A DNA stretch of 64,000 nt. Origin: Bdellovibrionales bacterium (GTDB lineage Bacteria; Bdellovibrionota; Bdellovibrionia; Bdellovibrionales; JAGQZY01). The position numbers were made by a program, and so were the translations under genes. The stretch's first letter is position 1, and each line of letters opens with the position of its first letter. The notes under the pieces were generated by a model. The model did not search any database and was not told the DNA's origin. It worked only from the letters and a program-made list of their open reading frames with translations. The DNA is taken from assembly GCA_019750295.1 (NCBI GenBank), contig JAIEOS010000007.1, forward strand, positions 1 through 64,000, written 5' to 3'. Below, piece by piece: positions 49,377 to 58,414 of this stretch.

Positions 49377-50721
49377 AATCGTGGCTGCTCGTGATTTTTA
49401 CATTTACGATTTCACCGACTTCAGCATGACCCTCGTTAATAAGCACAACACCGTCAATGCCTGGAGCCTGTTGGGAAGTACGGCCCTGCATGAGAAGTTC
49501 TGTCTCCTCACACTCGCCATCAATGATCACCGGAATGATTTGACCAATATACTTTTTGTGATTCTTTTTGCTGATCGACTGTTGCGTCTTCATTAATTTA
49601 TGAAAGCGCCGAGCTTTTTCTTCTTCGCTCACTGTCTGCACCATCTTGGCTCCTGCCGTTCCCTCTTGAGGAGAGTAAGTAAAGCAGCCCACGCGATCAA
49701 ACTTTTGTTCTTTAACGAATTCGACGAGTTCGTTAAAATCCTCTTCCGTTTCTCCAGGAAAACCAACAATAAATTGAGTGCGAATAATCGCTTCGGGCAT
49801 AATTCGTCGGATATTGTTCAAAGTTTCTTCGATCTCGGAGCGGACCATTTTACGATTCATGACTTTCAACATATTGTTACTAATGTGTTGAAGAGGCATA
49901 TCGAAGTACTTCACTAGATTCGGACGCTCTTTCATCGGCTCAAGAACATTCACATCTAAACCATCTGGATAAAGATACAACAGACGGATCCAGTCTAAAC
50001 CCTTAATGTCCGAGAGAGCTTTTAAAAGTTCGTAGGGAGAATCCGTCACTGACTTATCTTTGCGCCGGAGATCCCAGCCATAATCAGTAAAATCATGGGA
50101 GATCACATTGATCTCTCGAACTCCTCCCGCCACAAGAAGCTTGGCTTCGTTGACGATCGCGGAAACCCGGCGAGACTGAAGATTTCCACGAATTTTGGGA
50201 ATCGCACAAAACGAGCAGCGTTTTAAGCAACCCTCTGAGATTTTAAGATAGGCTCGGTAAAATGGTTCTGAATTCACCCGGGGCGTGTTTTCTTCTTGGA
50301 GATAGGTCGGGAGATTAAAATACTGTCTTTCGGCCTCACCCTGTTGACGTGCCTTAAGAATCGTAGAAATTTTTTGGAATTCTCCTGAGCCCACAAAAAC
50401 ATCCACCTCTGGAAGGTCATTGACGATCTCGTCTTTGTAACGCTGGGGAAGGCAGCCCGTTACAACGAGGTTTTTTAATTTCCCTGTTTGCTTGTACTCG
50501 GCCGCCTCAAGAATTTTTGAAATCGATTCTTTTTTAGCGTCGTCGATAAAGCTGCACGTGTTCACGATAATTGTTTCCGCTTCATCAACTCCGTCGGTAA
50601 TCTGATATCCGTCCTTCATTAAGGATCCCAACATCATCTCGCTATCAACGAGATTTTTGGGACAGCCTAAGCTAATCATGTGGACTTTATGAGTGGGAGA
50701 GGAGGCAATAGCAGTCTTCAT
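49351..50721 (-). CDS. rimO: Ribosomal protein S12 methylthiotransferase
   Basis: 456 residues, radical-SAM MTTase. N-terminal UPF0004 domain with Cys in ISLGCPKNLVDSE, VNTCSF and VTGCLPQRY, the radical-SAM CxxxCxxC box in SEGCLKRCSFCAIP, and a C-terminal TRAM domain. The SLGCPKNLVDSE motif and length point to RimO rather than MiaB. Overlaps the LolA-like gene by 4 bp. Confidence 0.94.
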   Translation of the reverse strand: MKTAIASSPTHKVHMISLGCPKNLVDSEMMLGSLMKDGYQITDGVDEAETIIVNTCSFIDDAKKESISKILEAAEYKQTGKLKNLVVTGCLPQRYKDEIVNDLPEVDVFVGSGEFQKISTILKARQQGEAERQYFNLPTYLQEENTPRVNSEPFYRAYLKISEGCLKRCSFCAIPKIRGNLQSRRVSAIVNEAKLLVAGGVREINVISHDFTDYGWDLRRKDKSVTDSPYELLKALSDIKGLDWIRLLYLYPDGLDVNVLEPMKERPNLVKYFDMPLQHISNNMLKVMNRKMVRSEIEETLNNIRRIMPEAIIRTQFIVGFPGETEEDFNELVEFVKEQKFDRVGCFTYSPQEGTAGAKMVQTVSEEEKARRFHKLMKTQQSISKKNHKKYIGQIIPVIIDGECEETELLMQGRTSQQAPGIDGVVLINEGHAEVGEIVNVKITSSHDYDLVGHIV

Positions 50722-51470
50722 ATATTTGTAATCACATCGGCATCTTTAGGCGGAGAATATTTAAGTAAACTGTCTGCCACAGAGCCATTAAAAGACACTT
50801 TACTGAATTCATAATTAGTTTCGTTATCCAGAGAGTCCCAATATTTTAAACTTAAAATTTTCTTGGCCTCGGTATCGATCACCACTTGGGCTCGACGGAA
50901 TTCCACACTTTTTTTATCGGGAGATAAAAAGTAAGTCACTCGGCCTCGCTCCACAGAAGTACCAGTCACCTTGAAATATTTAAGAACTCCCCCTTCGGTC
51001 AATAATTGCAGTAACCCTTGTTGTCGCGCGCGGTCCGTGTTCATGGGAACTTTCACGACTTGAGTTTTAGCGCCCTTAAATTCTTTAGGTGGTGGCGTGA
51101 CCATCCATAAATGTTGGCCATCGGCGACGATCGTTGATTTGTCTTTGCTTTCATCTTTGGTCTCGAGCTCCAAACGAAACTTGCCTTTGCGGATCCAGAT
51201 TTTTCCCGCAGCAGACTTTGTTTGCTCGAGCGCAGCGATGCGATCGGTTTTCTGCACATCCATAATGATGGATTTTGATTTCTGATATTTAGCATCCACT
51301 TCTTTGAGAGTGTTCACTTGTTCGATATCGCCCGCATCCACAGATTTCTCTGCAGCCGAAGAGGTCAGAATGAGTATGGAAACTAAAAGGCTGAACATTT
51401 TGAAATTTATACCAAAGGCCCTCTGAGACCTCAACCAAACCCTTCGGAAATGGAAAACTTTCTCACTCAT
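50718..51470 (-). CDS. LolA-like outer-membrane lipoprotein carrier
   Basis: 250 residues from 51470, which has GGGAGA upstream. An alternative ATG at 51398 gives 226 residues and a cleaner signal peptide (MFSLLVSILILTSSA), but no ribosome site. The mature part has the LolA pattern: KEVDAKYQKSKSIIMDVQ, GKIWIRKGKFRLELE, ADGQHLWMVTPPPK and a C-terminal KVSFNGSVADSLLKYSPP. Would ferry lipoproteins across the periplasm. Overlaps rimO by 4 bp. Confidence 0.85.
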   Translation of the reverse strand: MSEKVFHFRRVWLRSQRAFGINFKMFSLLVSILILTSSAAEKSVDAGDIEQVNTLKEVDAKYQKSKSIIMDVQKTDRIAALEQTKSAAGKIWIRKGKFRLELETKDESKDKSTIVADGQHLWMVTPPPKEFKGAKTQVVKVPMNTDRARQQGLLQLLTEGGVLKYFKVTGTSVERGRVTYFLSPDKKSVEFRRAQVVIDTEAKKILSLKYWDSLDNETNYEFSKVSFNGSVADSLLKYSPPKDADVITNI

Positions 51471-51476
51471 TGGACT

Positions 51477-52094
51477 CTAATCTCCCTCATATCGTTTAAA
51501 AGCGAGCGTCAGGGCCCCATAATCTTTGGGTTTTCCCAAGGCTTCCCATGCGGCTTTCGCCGTCGCCCCAGACGTGTAAACATCATCGATAAAAAGCACC
51601 TTTTTTTGGTGAACTCCCTCGATGTGCAGAGGGATCGCCTTTCGACTGAGGAGGCGATCGGCTCGATTCATTAATTTATAGTTTTTTAAATCGTTTTTGA
51701 GATAAATCGGGTTGAGCTGGCAGCTGAGAAGGTCACTGAGCTTCTCAGCAAGAATTCTTGTATGGTCGTAGACCATCCCTGGGCGAGTCACGTAGACAAT
51801 ATGATCTGCGCTCACTTGGGAAAGAGGCACACGCACGATCAGTTTCTCCAGGAGTTCTATTTTAAAATTCACCATTTCCCGAGATTTGAGAGTGTAAATG
51901 AGCTTGGGAAGCACCTCCGATACCGGGGTCCAAGTCCACAGGTAATGGTGGATTCCATCAAACTCTTCCGGATAACGAGAGCGTAAACGTCGCGGAGATC
52001 TGAGCAAGATTTCCTTCCAACAGTTTTCGCAAAAGAGCTCATTCCCCCACCATCGACTTGCACAGATCAAACAGGATCGAAACCATTTCGTCAT
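51477..52094 (-). CDS. ComF-family phosphoribosyltransferase-like protein
   Basis: 205 residues from the ATG at 52094 (a TTG at 52112 is possible). N-terminal Cys pairs CLICASRWW and CENCW form a zinc-finger-like module; C-terminal PRTase motif VLFIDDVYTSGATA. This is the ComF/GntX layout. In other bacteria ComF helps DNA uptake or its processing. Here it is 6 bp before the LolA-like gene. The role in this organism is open. Confidence 0.85.
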   Translation of the reverse strand: MTKWFRSCLICASRWWGNELFCENCWKEILLRSPRRLRSRYPEEFDGIHHYLWTWTPVSEVLPKLIYTLKSREMVNFKIELLEKLIVRVPLSQVSADHIVYVTRPGMVYDHTRILAEKLSDLLSCQLNPIYLKNDLKNYKLMNRADRLLSRKAIPLHIEGVHQKKVLFIDDVYTSGATAKAAWEALGKPKDYGALTLAFKRYEGD

Positions 52095-52419
52095 AACAAT
52101 GATGGAAAGCAAAAATAAAACCGACGCTGAGACTCAACACCGCCGATCCCAACGCTATTGTACCGGAATCGCAGCCCGATCTTTGTATATTGAGTTTGTT
52201 TCTAGATGAACGTGGGAGAGCGGTGGTCGTAGGGCTGGTGTTAATTGCTGAGTTTCAAGTTACAACGTGGCGAATAATTTATTAATAATTTCAATTACTT
52301 ACAGCTCAATTTTCGTCGGCCTAAGACTATTGACTCTAAAGTCATATCGGAATTTACTCCATTTCTTGTTTAAAGATTTTGACCTGCTTGGCCAGTCAGC
52401 TATTCTTTAGGGATACGAT
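52095..52419. other. Intergenic region upstream of kup
   Basis: About 325 bp between the divergent comF-like and kup genes, AT-rich towards kup. Two sigma-70-like pairs for kup are visible: TTGACT (52330-52335), 17-bp spacer, TTTACT (52353-52358), and TTGACC (52379-52384), 16-bp spacer, TATTCT (52401-52406). No riboswitch fold was recognised. Confidence 0.4.
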
Positions 52420-54294
52420 ATGAAATCACAAAAATCGGGAACTGAACTCACTCTCATAATCGCGGCGCTTGGTGTTGTTTTCGGAGATATCGGAACCAGT
52501 CCACTCTACACGTTGCGAGAAGCCTTCACCGGGCACGGTGGCTTGGATCCGTCGGCATTTAATGTTCTCGGCGTACTTTCTTTGATCATCTGGACTATTG
52601 TTCTTATTGTTTCGTTGAAATATCTCTTATTCGTCATGAAGGCGGACAACAAAGGCGAGGGCGGAATCCTGGCTTTGACCGCTCTAATCTCTTCGCTCCG
52701 TCCCTCGGAGGGATTTCGTCGCGCCCCCATTCTTCTCCTTGGTCTTTTCGGCGCGGCTTTGCTTTTTAGCGACGGCGTGCTTACGCCGGCCGTTACCGTT
52801 TTAGCCGCTGTCGAAGGTCTACAGATTGCAACTCCACTCTTTAAGCCGGTGGTCGTTCCTATTGCTATCACTATTCTTGTATTGCTTTTTTGGGCTCAAC
52901 ACTATGGCTCCGCAAGAATTGGATTAGTTTTCGGCCCCGTCATCACTGTTTGGTTTTCGGCTCTGGCGGTCCTCGGGATCTCTGGAGTTTTAAAAGCCCC
53001 GGAAGTGCTTCAAGCATTTAATCCCATCTATGGAATTGAATTTGCGCTTCAACAAGGATGGCACATTGTCCATGTTCTTGGTGCTGTTTTCCTCGCCGTC
53101 ACCGGAGCTGAGGCGCTTTACGCCGACATGGGACACTTTGGTCCTTCGCCGATTCGTAAAGGTTGGTACTATGTGGCCTTTCCGGCTCTCATTTTAAATT
53201 ACCTGGGGCAAGGCGCTTTGATTATTACGGATCCCACAGCTATCACCAATCCCTTTTATTTCTTAGTGCCGAGCTGGGCCTTGTATCCAATGGTGATCCT
53301 CGCGACATGTGCCGCAGTAATTGCCTCGCAAGCCCTGATCTCTGGAGTGTTTTCGATCACCCAGCAAGCCATTCACCTCGGCTACCTGCCGCGAATTCGT
53401 GTCGTTCATACGTCGGACGAAGCTCGAGGCCAAATTTACATGCCTCATGTGAATTGGGCCCTACTTACTTTTACAGTTTGGCTGACGATTGAATTTAAAT
53501 CTTCCAGCGCCCTCGCCTCGGCTTACGGCATCGCCGTATCACTGACCATGCTGATCACTACATTTTTAGCCTGCTTAGTGGCCTATCGCATGTGGAAGCT
53601 CAACCCTATCGTTATTGGGATCGGCTTTGTCCTCATGATGGGTGTTGATCTTATTTTCTTCTTCGCGAACTCTCTTAAAATTCATGACGGAGGATGGTTC
53701 CCTCTCGCATTAGCCTCGGTCCTTTTCCTAGTCACAACGACTTGGAAGACCGGAAGAATTATTCTCTTCGAATACATGAAGAGCCATACAATTCCGTTCG
53801 ATACTTTTGTTGAGCAAATACAAATTAGACCGCCGGCCAAAGTTCCCGGCACTGCAATTTTTATGACGGCGGAGACCTCGGGAATTCCGTTGGCGCTACT
53901 TCATAACGTGAAACACAACAAGGTTCTCCATCAAAAGAACATTTTCCTGACGATTCGTGTAGAGGAAGTCCCTTACGTTAAAAAACAAGATCGTTTGGAA
54001 ATCACCAAACTCAAAGACGGATTTTCTCGCTGGATCGCTCATTACGGATTTATGGAAAAGCCCGACGTGCGCGACGTCTTTGATGCGTCTCATGACCAGT
54101 CCAATTTAATTAAGATGGAAGATGTGAGTTTTTTCCTTGGAAAAGAGACCATCATCGCCACTCATAATCGAGGCATGGCCATTTGGCGCGAAAAGCTCTT
54201 CTCGTTTATGACGAAAAACTCCGAAGCCGCGATCATCTTCTTTAATATCCCTCGACACCAAGTCGTCGAACTCGGCGTCCAAATCGAACTTTAA
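52420..54294 (+). CDS. kup: KUP-family potassium uptake protein
   Basis: 624 residues. KUP/HAK transporter: GVVFGDIGTSPLYTL near residue 20, GALAL-like DNKGEGGILALTAL, TGAEALYADMGHFG near 228, about 12 membrane helices to residue 445, and a cytoplasmic C-terminal domain of about 170 residues. Imports K+ with protons. AGGGA precedes the ATG. Monocistronic; the gene after it is convergent. Confidence 0.95.
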   Translation: MKSQKSGTELTLIIAALGVVFGDIGTSPLYTLREAFTGHGGLDPSAFNVLGVLSLIIWTIVLIVSLKYLLFVMKADNKGEGGILALTALISSLRPSEGFRRAPILLLGLFGAALLFSDGVLTPAVTVLAAVEGLQIATPLFKPVVVPIAITILVLLFWAQHYGSARIGLVFGPVITVWFSALAVLGISGVLKAPEVLQAFNPIYGIEFALQQGWHIVHVLGAVFLAVTGAEALYADMGHFGPSPIRKGWYYVAFPALILNYLGQGALIITDPTAITNPFYFLVPSWALYPMVILATCAAVIASQALISGVFSITQQAIHLGYLPRIRVVHTSDEARGQIYMPHVNWALLTFTVWLTIEFKSSSALASAYGIAVSLTMLITTFLACLVAYRMWKLNPIVIGIGFVLMMGVDLIFFFANSLKIHDGGWFPLALASVLFLVTTTWKTGRIILFEYMKSHTIPFDTFVEQIQIRPPAKVPGTAIFMTAETSGIPLALLHNVKHNKVLHQKNIFLTIRVEEVPYVKKQDRLEITKLKDGFSRWIAHYGFMEKPDVRDVFDASHDQSNLIKMEDVSFFLGKETIIATHNRGMAIWREKLFSFMTKNSEAAIIFFNIPRHQVVELGVQIEL

Positions 54295-54300
54295 GTTCTT

Positions 54301-54897
54301 TTAAAAAGAGGCTTCCATTTTGTAGTAGGTATCGTACTGATAGTTTTGCACGATGGCCCCCGACGGAATCCGCCGGGCAATAAGAATCACACCAAAGATA
54401 TCAGGACCTGCGCCCGCTAAATTTGCGATGGCCGCAACAAATGCGTAGAAGTTGAAGGTGACTAAACAGTAGATCAATAATGGTACTGTGATTACAAATA
54501 TAGGCGCTAATAAGCAGATCATATAACGGCGCTTAGAGAGCCGGCCGATAAATACGGCAGCCATGCACATTTTCCTCGGTAATATGACAAATGACGATTG
54601 AGAACTCAATCCTCGATCGGGGTAAGAAATAATGTGGGCCAATTCATGAACGATAAATACTCCACAAAGTGTCAGAAAAACGAGTCCGTGGTTGACTGGT
54701 GCTGTCTTTTTCGCCGCAAGCATTTCGTCGCGCAGATAGGTCAAAAATAAAAAAGTCACGATCATGGCAAGGAGGAGCCCCATCGCAGAACCAATAAGAA
54801 TGTATATATTGAATGAAGGCTCTTTATGTTTCGTCCACCCCGGCTCTTCTTGGTAAAATTGAGGGCCGGTAGGAATTTGATTAAAGATGATCTTCAC
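54301..54897 (-). CDS. DUF3267-type membrane zincin-like protein (copy 2)
   Basis: 198 residues from GTG at 54897, chosen because it aligns with the start of the neighbouring copy (KIIFNQIP against KFYFNELP). HELAH at about 84-88 inside a membrane helix, about five hydrophobic segments, and the ANLAGAGPD stretch near 160 that likely gives the third metal ligand (Asp). Putative intramembrane metalloprotease; substrate unknown. Overlaps the upstream copy by 17 bp. Confidence 0.8.
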   Translation of the reverse strand: MKIIFNQIPTGPQFYQEEPGWTKHKEPSFNIYILIGSAMGLLLAMIVTFLFLTYLRDEMLAAKKTAPVNHGLVFLTLCGVFIVHELAHIISYPDRGLSSQSSFVILPRKMCMAAVFIGRLSKRRYMICLLAPIFVITVPLLIYCLVTFNFYAFVAAIANLAGAGPDIFGVILIARRIPSGAIVQNYQYDTYYKMEASF

Positions 54898-55489
54898 GAA
54901 GAAAATACCTGGTGGAATGATACGTCTGCTGTTCGTAAGTGCGAACCAAGGCTCCCTTAGGGACACGATTATAAATCACCCACACTCTCATCATATCCCC
55001 TCCAGAGGCAGCAAGATTTGCGACGGCGAGAATTACAACCACTTTGTTGGGTTCATACATGCAAATGCCTAATGGAACAATCGAAAGAAAAAAAAGCGGC
55101 CCCACCAACGCCAATAAATAATTCCATCTCGTTATGCCTTCGAGATGCGCTACAAATAAAACGCCTTGTTTAGGTATAAAAGCCATAATTGATTTTTCAG
55201 AAAAGCCCCAATGGGGAAGTAATACTAAATGGATAATTTCGTGAATGAAATTTACGGCAAAAAAACCAAATACTAGTAGGCCCACCTGAACAGGTGTGAC
55301 CCTCGCGGCCCTCAGCTCCGCTTTATAAAAATGTGTAAAAGCCAAAAGTACGATGAATCCAATGGTAAAACCAATCACCATTCCCCATCGAAGCTGTATG
55401 TTAAAGTCTGGTTCGAGAACTCGAACCCAATCTGAACTGTTCTCATAAAATTTTTTTTGGACGGGTAACTCGTTAAAATAGAACTTCAT
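54881..55489 (-). CDS. DUF3267-type membrane zincin-like protein (copy 1)
   Basis: 202 residues. HEIIH at 83-87, hydrophobic segments as in copy 2, ANLAASGGD near 165 as the probable third ligand, and a matching C terminus (RVPKGALV against RIPSGAIV in copy 2). The two copies arose by tandem duplication and have since diverged. Follows rlmH by 3 bp. Confidence 0.82.
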   Translation of the reverse strand: MKFYFNELPVQKKFYENSSDWVRVLEPDFNIQLRWGMVIGFTIGFIVLLAFTHFYKAELRAARVTPVQVGLLVFGFFAVNFIHEIIHLVLLPHWGFSEKSIMAFIPKQGVLFVAHLEGITRWNYLLALVGPLFFLSIVPLGICMYEPNKVVVILAVANLAASGGDMMRVWVIYNRVPKGALVRTYEQQTYHSTRYFLREDHL

Positions 55490-55492
55490 CGA

Positions 55493-55966
55493 CTACTCGT
55501 TGTGATAGGGGATTTTATTAATGATCGTGAAGGCGCGGTAGATTTGTTCGAAGAGCATCGCGGCCGCCACGTGATGGTTCATGACCATTGTGGATAGTTG
55601 TAAAGTCATATTAGCGCGCTTCTTAATACTGACATCTAATCCGTAGGCACCGCCCACAATAAAAACAACTCGTCTTGAACCGATCGTGTCTTTATAGTGT
55701 TCGATTTTTTTTGCAAATTTGATGGATGACAGCGCTTCTCCGCGCTCATCGCAGACAACGACAACATCATTCGATTCAATTTTATTAAGAATGTTTTCCG
55801 CTTCCTTTTGGATCTTTTTTTCGAGATCTTCTCGCGATTCACGGAACGGTTTGATCCATTGGATTTCGAATTTAGCGTAAGGTTTAATTTTTTTACTGTA
55901 GTGGGCGGCCAGGAGATTGAACCAATCTTCCTTTTGATCATTGACCGCGATACACACCACTTGCAT
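55493..55966 (-). CDS. rlmH: 23S rRNA (pseudouridine1915-N3)-methyltransferase
   Basis: 157 residues, SPOUT family: IVGGAYGLD SAM-binding knot, LSTMVMNHHVAAAMLFEQIYRAFTI, and a C-terminal PYHNE-like end (PYHK in many members). Methylates helix 69 of 23S rRNA in the 70S ribosome. 2 bp after the nadD-rsfS fusion, matching the common nadD-rsfS-rlmH order. Confidence 0.95.
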   Translation of the reverse strand: MQVVCIAVNDQKEDWFNLLAAHYSKKIKPYAKFEIQWIKPFRESREDLEKKIQKEAENILNKIESNDVVVVCDERGEALSSIKFAKKIEHYKDTIGSRRVVFIVGGAYGLDVSIKKRANMTLQLSTMVMNHHVAAAMLFEQIYRAFTIINKIPYHNE

Positions 55967-55968
55967 GC

Positions 55969-57015
55969 TTAGGCTCGAGTGTTTTCGTCAGCGCTCTCGC
56001 TTTTATCGCGTAATTGCATGTCGACGCCGTTTTTCCACAAGCTTTCCAGACTATATTCCATTCGGACATAATCGTAGAAGAGGTGGATGATCAATTGACC
56101 GTAATCGATCAAGACCCAACGTCCTTCTTCCATGCCCTCGATACTGAGCGGGCTTAGGCCGTACTGATTTTTCACTTCTTTCGTTAATGATTCGCCGAGG
56201 GACTGAGTTTGCCGTTTGCTTGTGCCCGAAGCGATAATCACATAATCACTGGAAGCTGTTCCCAACTTGGCGAGATCATATCCTCTAAGGTTAAGTGCTT
56301 TTCTTGAGAAAAGCACATCCCCGCAAAACTCCGTGAAGTTTTTAAAATCCCCAATTTTGGGGCCAATCAGAGGATAAAGATTGTTTTCTTTAATGTACTC
56401 TTCGACTTTCATATCGAGGAATTTTTCTACCCCACGACCCGTCTTTAAAAGTTTACGGATTTCGGTGGAGGCGATGTCTAAGCCTTTGACTCGCAGGAAC
56501 TCCACAGAACGTCCCGTAGTTAAGGCGATGTAATTGCGATCAATGGCACCCACATACTTTTGCAAAGGTTCCGAGAGATCTTCTTTCGTCGCCGGAAGTA
56601 AATTCCCTGGGCGACTCACCACGATCAGGTTACAGCTCTCGAGGATGGTTTCGAAATTTTTCCAGAGATGAAATTGGTAGAACTCGTCAAGACCGATCAC
56701 CAAATGGATCTGTTGAGGTTCGTACTCTTTAAGATAAGTTTTAATTGTGTCGACAGTATAGCTCTTGCCGCCGCGCTTGATTTCTTGATCGTCCACGGCA
56801 ACGTTGTCGAAATCTGCGACCCCAATTCTTGCCATTTCAAGGCGTTGGCTCGCTGATGGGATTTCTTGCGCTTGTTTGAGGGGATTTTGCGCGGCTGGGA
56901 CCACAAAGACCCGGTCAATTTTGCTTTTTTCCAAAATGCTTTGGATACAATAGATATGACCCATGTGAAAGGGATCAAAGGTGCCACCATAAATTGCGAT
57001 AAGATCGTTATTCAT
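55969..57015 (-). CDS. Fusion of nicotinate-nucleotide adenylyltransferase (NadD) and ribosomal silencing factor (RsfS)
   Basis: 348 residues. Residues 1-212 are NadD: GTFDPFHMGH at 11-20 and the ISSTxIR-like IASTEIRKLL near 181; it makes deamido-NAD from NaMN. Residues about 218-330 are RsfS/Iojap (DUF143): LNLRGYDLAKL, DYVIIASGTSKRQ, and GRWVLIDYGQLIIHLF, which binds L14 and blocks subunit joining. In most bacteria these are neighbouring separate genes in this same order. The C-terminal tail is acidic. Confidence 0.93.
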   Translation of the reverse strand: MNNDLIAIYGGTFDPFHMGHIYCIQSILEKSKIDRVFVVPAAQNPLKQAQEIPSASQRLEMARIGVADFDNVAVDDQEIKRGGKSYTVDTIKTYLKEYEPQQIHLVIGLDEFYQFHLWKNFETILESCNLIVVSRPGNLLPATKEDLSEPLQKYVGAIDRNYIALTTGRSVEFLRVKGLDIASTEIRKLLKTGRGVEKFLDMKVEEYIKENNLYPLIGPKIGDFKNFTEFCGDVLFSRKALNLRGYDLAKLGTASSDYVIIASGTSKRQTQSLGESLTKEVKNQYGLSPLSIEGMEEGRWVLIDYGQLIIHLFYDYVRMEYSLESLWKNGVDMQLRDKSESADENTRA

Positions 57016-57016
57016 T

Positions 57017-58045
57017 CTATAAATCCTTGTTAAACACGATCTCCGTCAACTTATTCACAAGCTGGGGGAGATTCAATCGGGTTGCCGCCGAGATTTTAAT
57101 AATTTCTTTAACGCCTTTTTTTCTAAACATCGCTTCGAGCTCTTCGATGCGATCCGGAGAGGTGGCGTCGACTTTATTGAACACCACCACCTGAGGACGT
57201 TTGGCGAGTGGTTTGTACCAGTCGTACTCGGCGTTCACCTGATCATATTTTTCGAGTTCCTCATTGATGTCGGCAAAGTCTTGCCACACATCGCGATTTG
57301 AGAATTCGCTCACATCGAGGAGATGCACAAAACAACGTGTGCGCTCGATGTGTTTCAAAAACTTGTGCCCTAACCCTTGGCCCTTGTGCGCGCCCTTAAT
57401 CAATCCAGGAATATCGGCGATGACGAAGTTTCTTTCGACATCAATCACGACGACGCCCAATTGAGGATTTAGCGTCGTGAAGGGGTAGTCTGCGATAATC
57501 GGACGAGCAGCGGTCACGGCAGAAACCAGAGTTGATTTTCCTGCATTCGGGAAACCGATAATTCCTACATCTGCAATCACCTTAATTTCGATGATGACTT
57601 CTCCACCCTGACCCTCTTCGCCGGGCTGAGCGTGCATCGGAGCTTGGTTGACGCTATTTTTAAAGAACGTGTTCCCTTTACCGCCACGGCCACCTTCGTA
57701 AAGAATAAAATCTTGTTCCGAAGGGAGATCCGCCAGAAGGTTACCTTCGAGATCTTTGACCATCGTTCCCACTGGAACTTCGATGATCATATCCATGCCG
57801 TCAGCTCCGGTCATTTTTTGATAGTCGCCAGGTTGTCCATCGGGGGCACGAAGCTCCTTTTTTCCCTTATAGGCGTAAAGGGAGCTGGTGTTTCGAGTCG
57901 CGCGAAGAACGATATGTCCTCCACGGCCGCCATCACCGCCATCGGGGCCACCGCGAGGAATACCAGATTCTCGACGAAAGCTGACCTTACCTGGTCCACC
58001 ATGGCCGGAGTGCAATTGAATTCGAATTTGATCTACAAACTTCAT
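57017..58045 (-). CDS. obgE: Obg-family GTPase
   Basis: 342 residues from the ATG at 58045 (a start at 58063 is possible). Gly-rich Obg fold (1-158) and P-loop GTPase: GFPNAGKSTLVS, DIPG, and NKVD. Involved in late 50S assembly and stress control. Follows rpmA as in most bacteria. It lacks the extra C-terminal domain of the B. subtilis type. Confidence 0.97.
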   Translation of the reverse strand: MKFVDQIRIQLHSGHGGPGKVSFRRESGIPRGGPDGGDGGRGGHIVLRATRNTSSLYAYKGKKELRAPDGQPGDYQKMTGADGMDMIIEVPVGTMVKDLEGNLLADLPSEQDFILYEGGRGGKGNTFFKNSVNQAPMHAQPGEEGQGGEVIIEIKVIADVGIIGFPNAGKSTLVSAVTAARPIIADYPFTTLNPQLGVVVIDVERNFVIADIPGLIKGAHKGQGLGHKFLKHIERTRCFVHLLDVSEFSNRDVWQDFADINEELEKYDQVNAEYDWYKPLAKRPQVVVFNKVDATSPDRIEELEAMFRKKGVKEIIKISAATRLNLPQLVNKLTEIVFNKDL

Positions 58046-58112
58046 GAAATTCGATCCCAGCATTTAAGAAAGCGCTGGGATCTCCATTGGAATTGGGACG
58101 GGCGAAAGAAAG

Positions 58113-58388
58113 CTAGGCAGTTTTAGCTGCGCTAGTGCTTGGATACACACTAATTTTAAATTTTTGCTTAGTGATTCTCTCAAACTTAACTTGTCCTTCG
58201 ATGACAGAATAAATCGTGTGGTCACGACCCATTTTTACGTTGTTCCCAGGATGATATTCTGTTCCACGTTGGCGAACGATAATTGTACCAGAAGAAACAT
58301 TCTCACCACCAAAGCGTTTAACACCTAAGCGTTTACTTTGACTGTCGCGACCGTTCTTCGTACTACCCGCTGCTTTTTTCGATGCCAT
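58113..58388 (-). CDS. rpmA: Large-subunit ribosomal protein L27
   Basis: 91 residues. [28 protein letters not shown] is the standard start that reaches the peptidyl-transferase centre, without the extra cleavable N-terminal extension of Firmicutes. Between rplU (26 bp) and obgE. Confidence 0.96.
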   Translation of the reverse strand: MASKKAAGSTKNGRDSQSKRLGVKRFGGENVSSGTIIVRQRGTEYHPGNNVKMGRDHTIYSVIEGQVKFERITKQKFKISVYPSTSAAKTA

Positions 58389-58414
58389 ACATTCACCTCT
58401 TGTTTAATACCTAA

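Noticed and set aside
52379-52406. TTGACC-16-TATTCT as the main kup promoter
   Set aside because: RNA would start about 7 nt before the ATG and cut into the AGGGA ribosome site. The upstream pair at 52330-52358 gives a more reasonable leader, though neither is proven.
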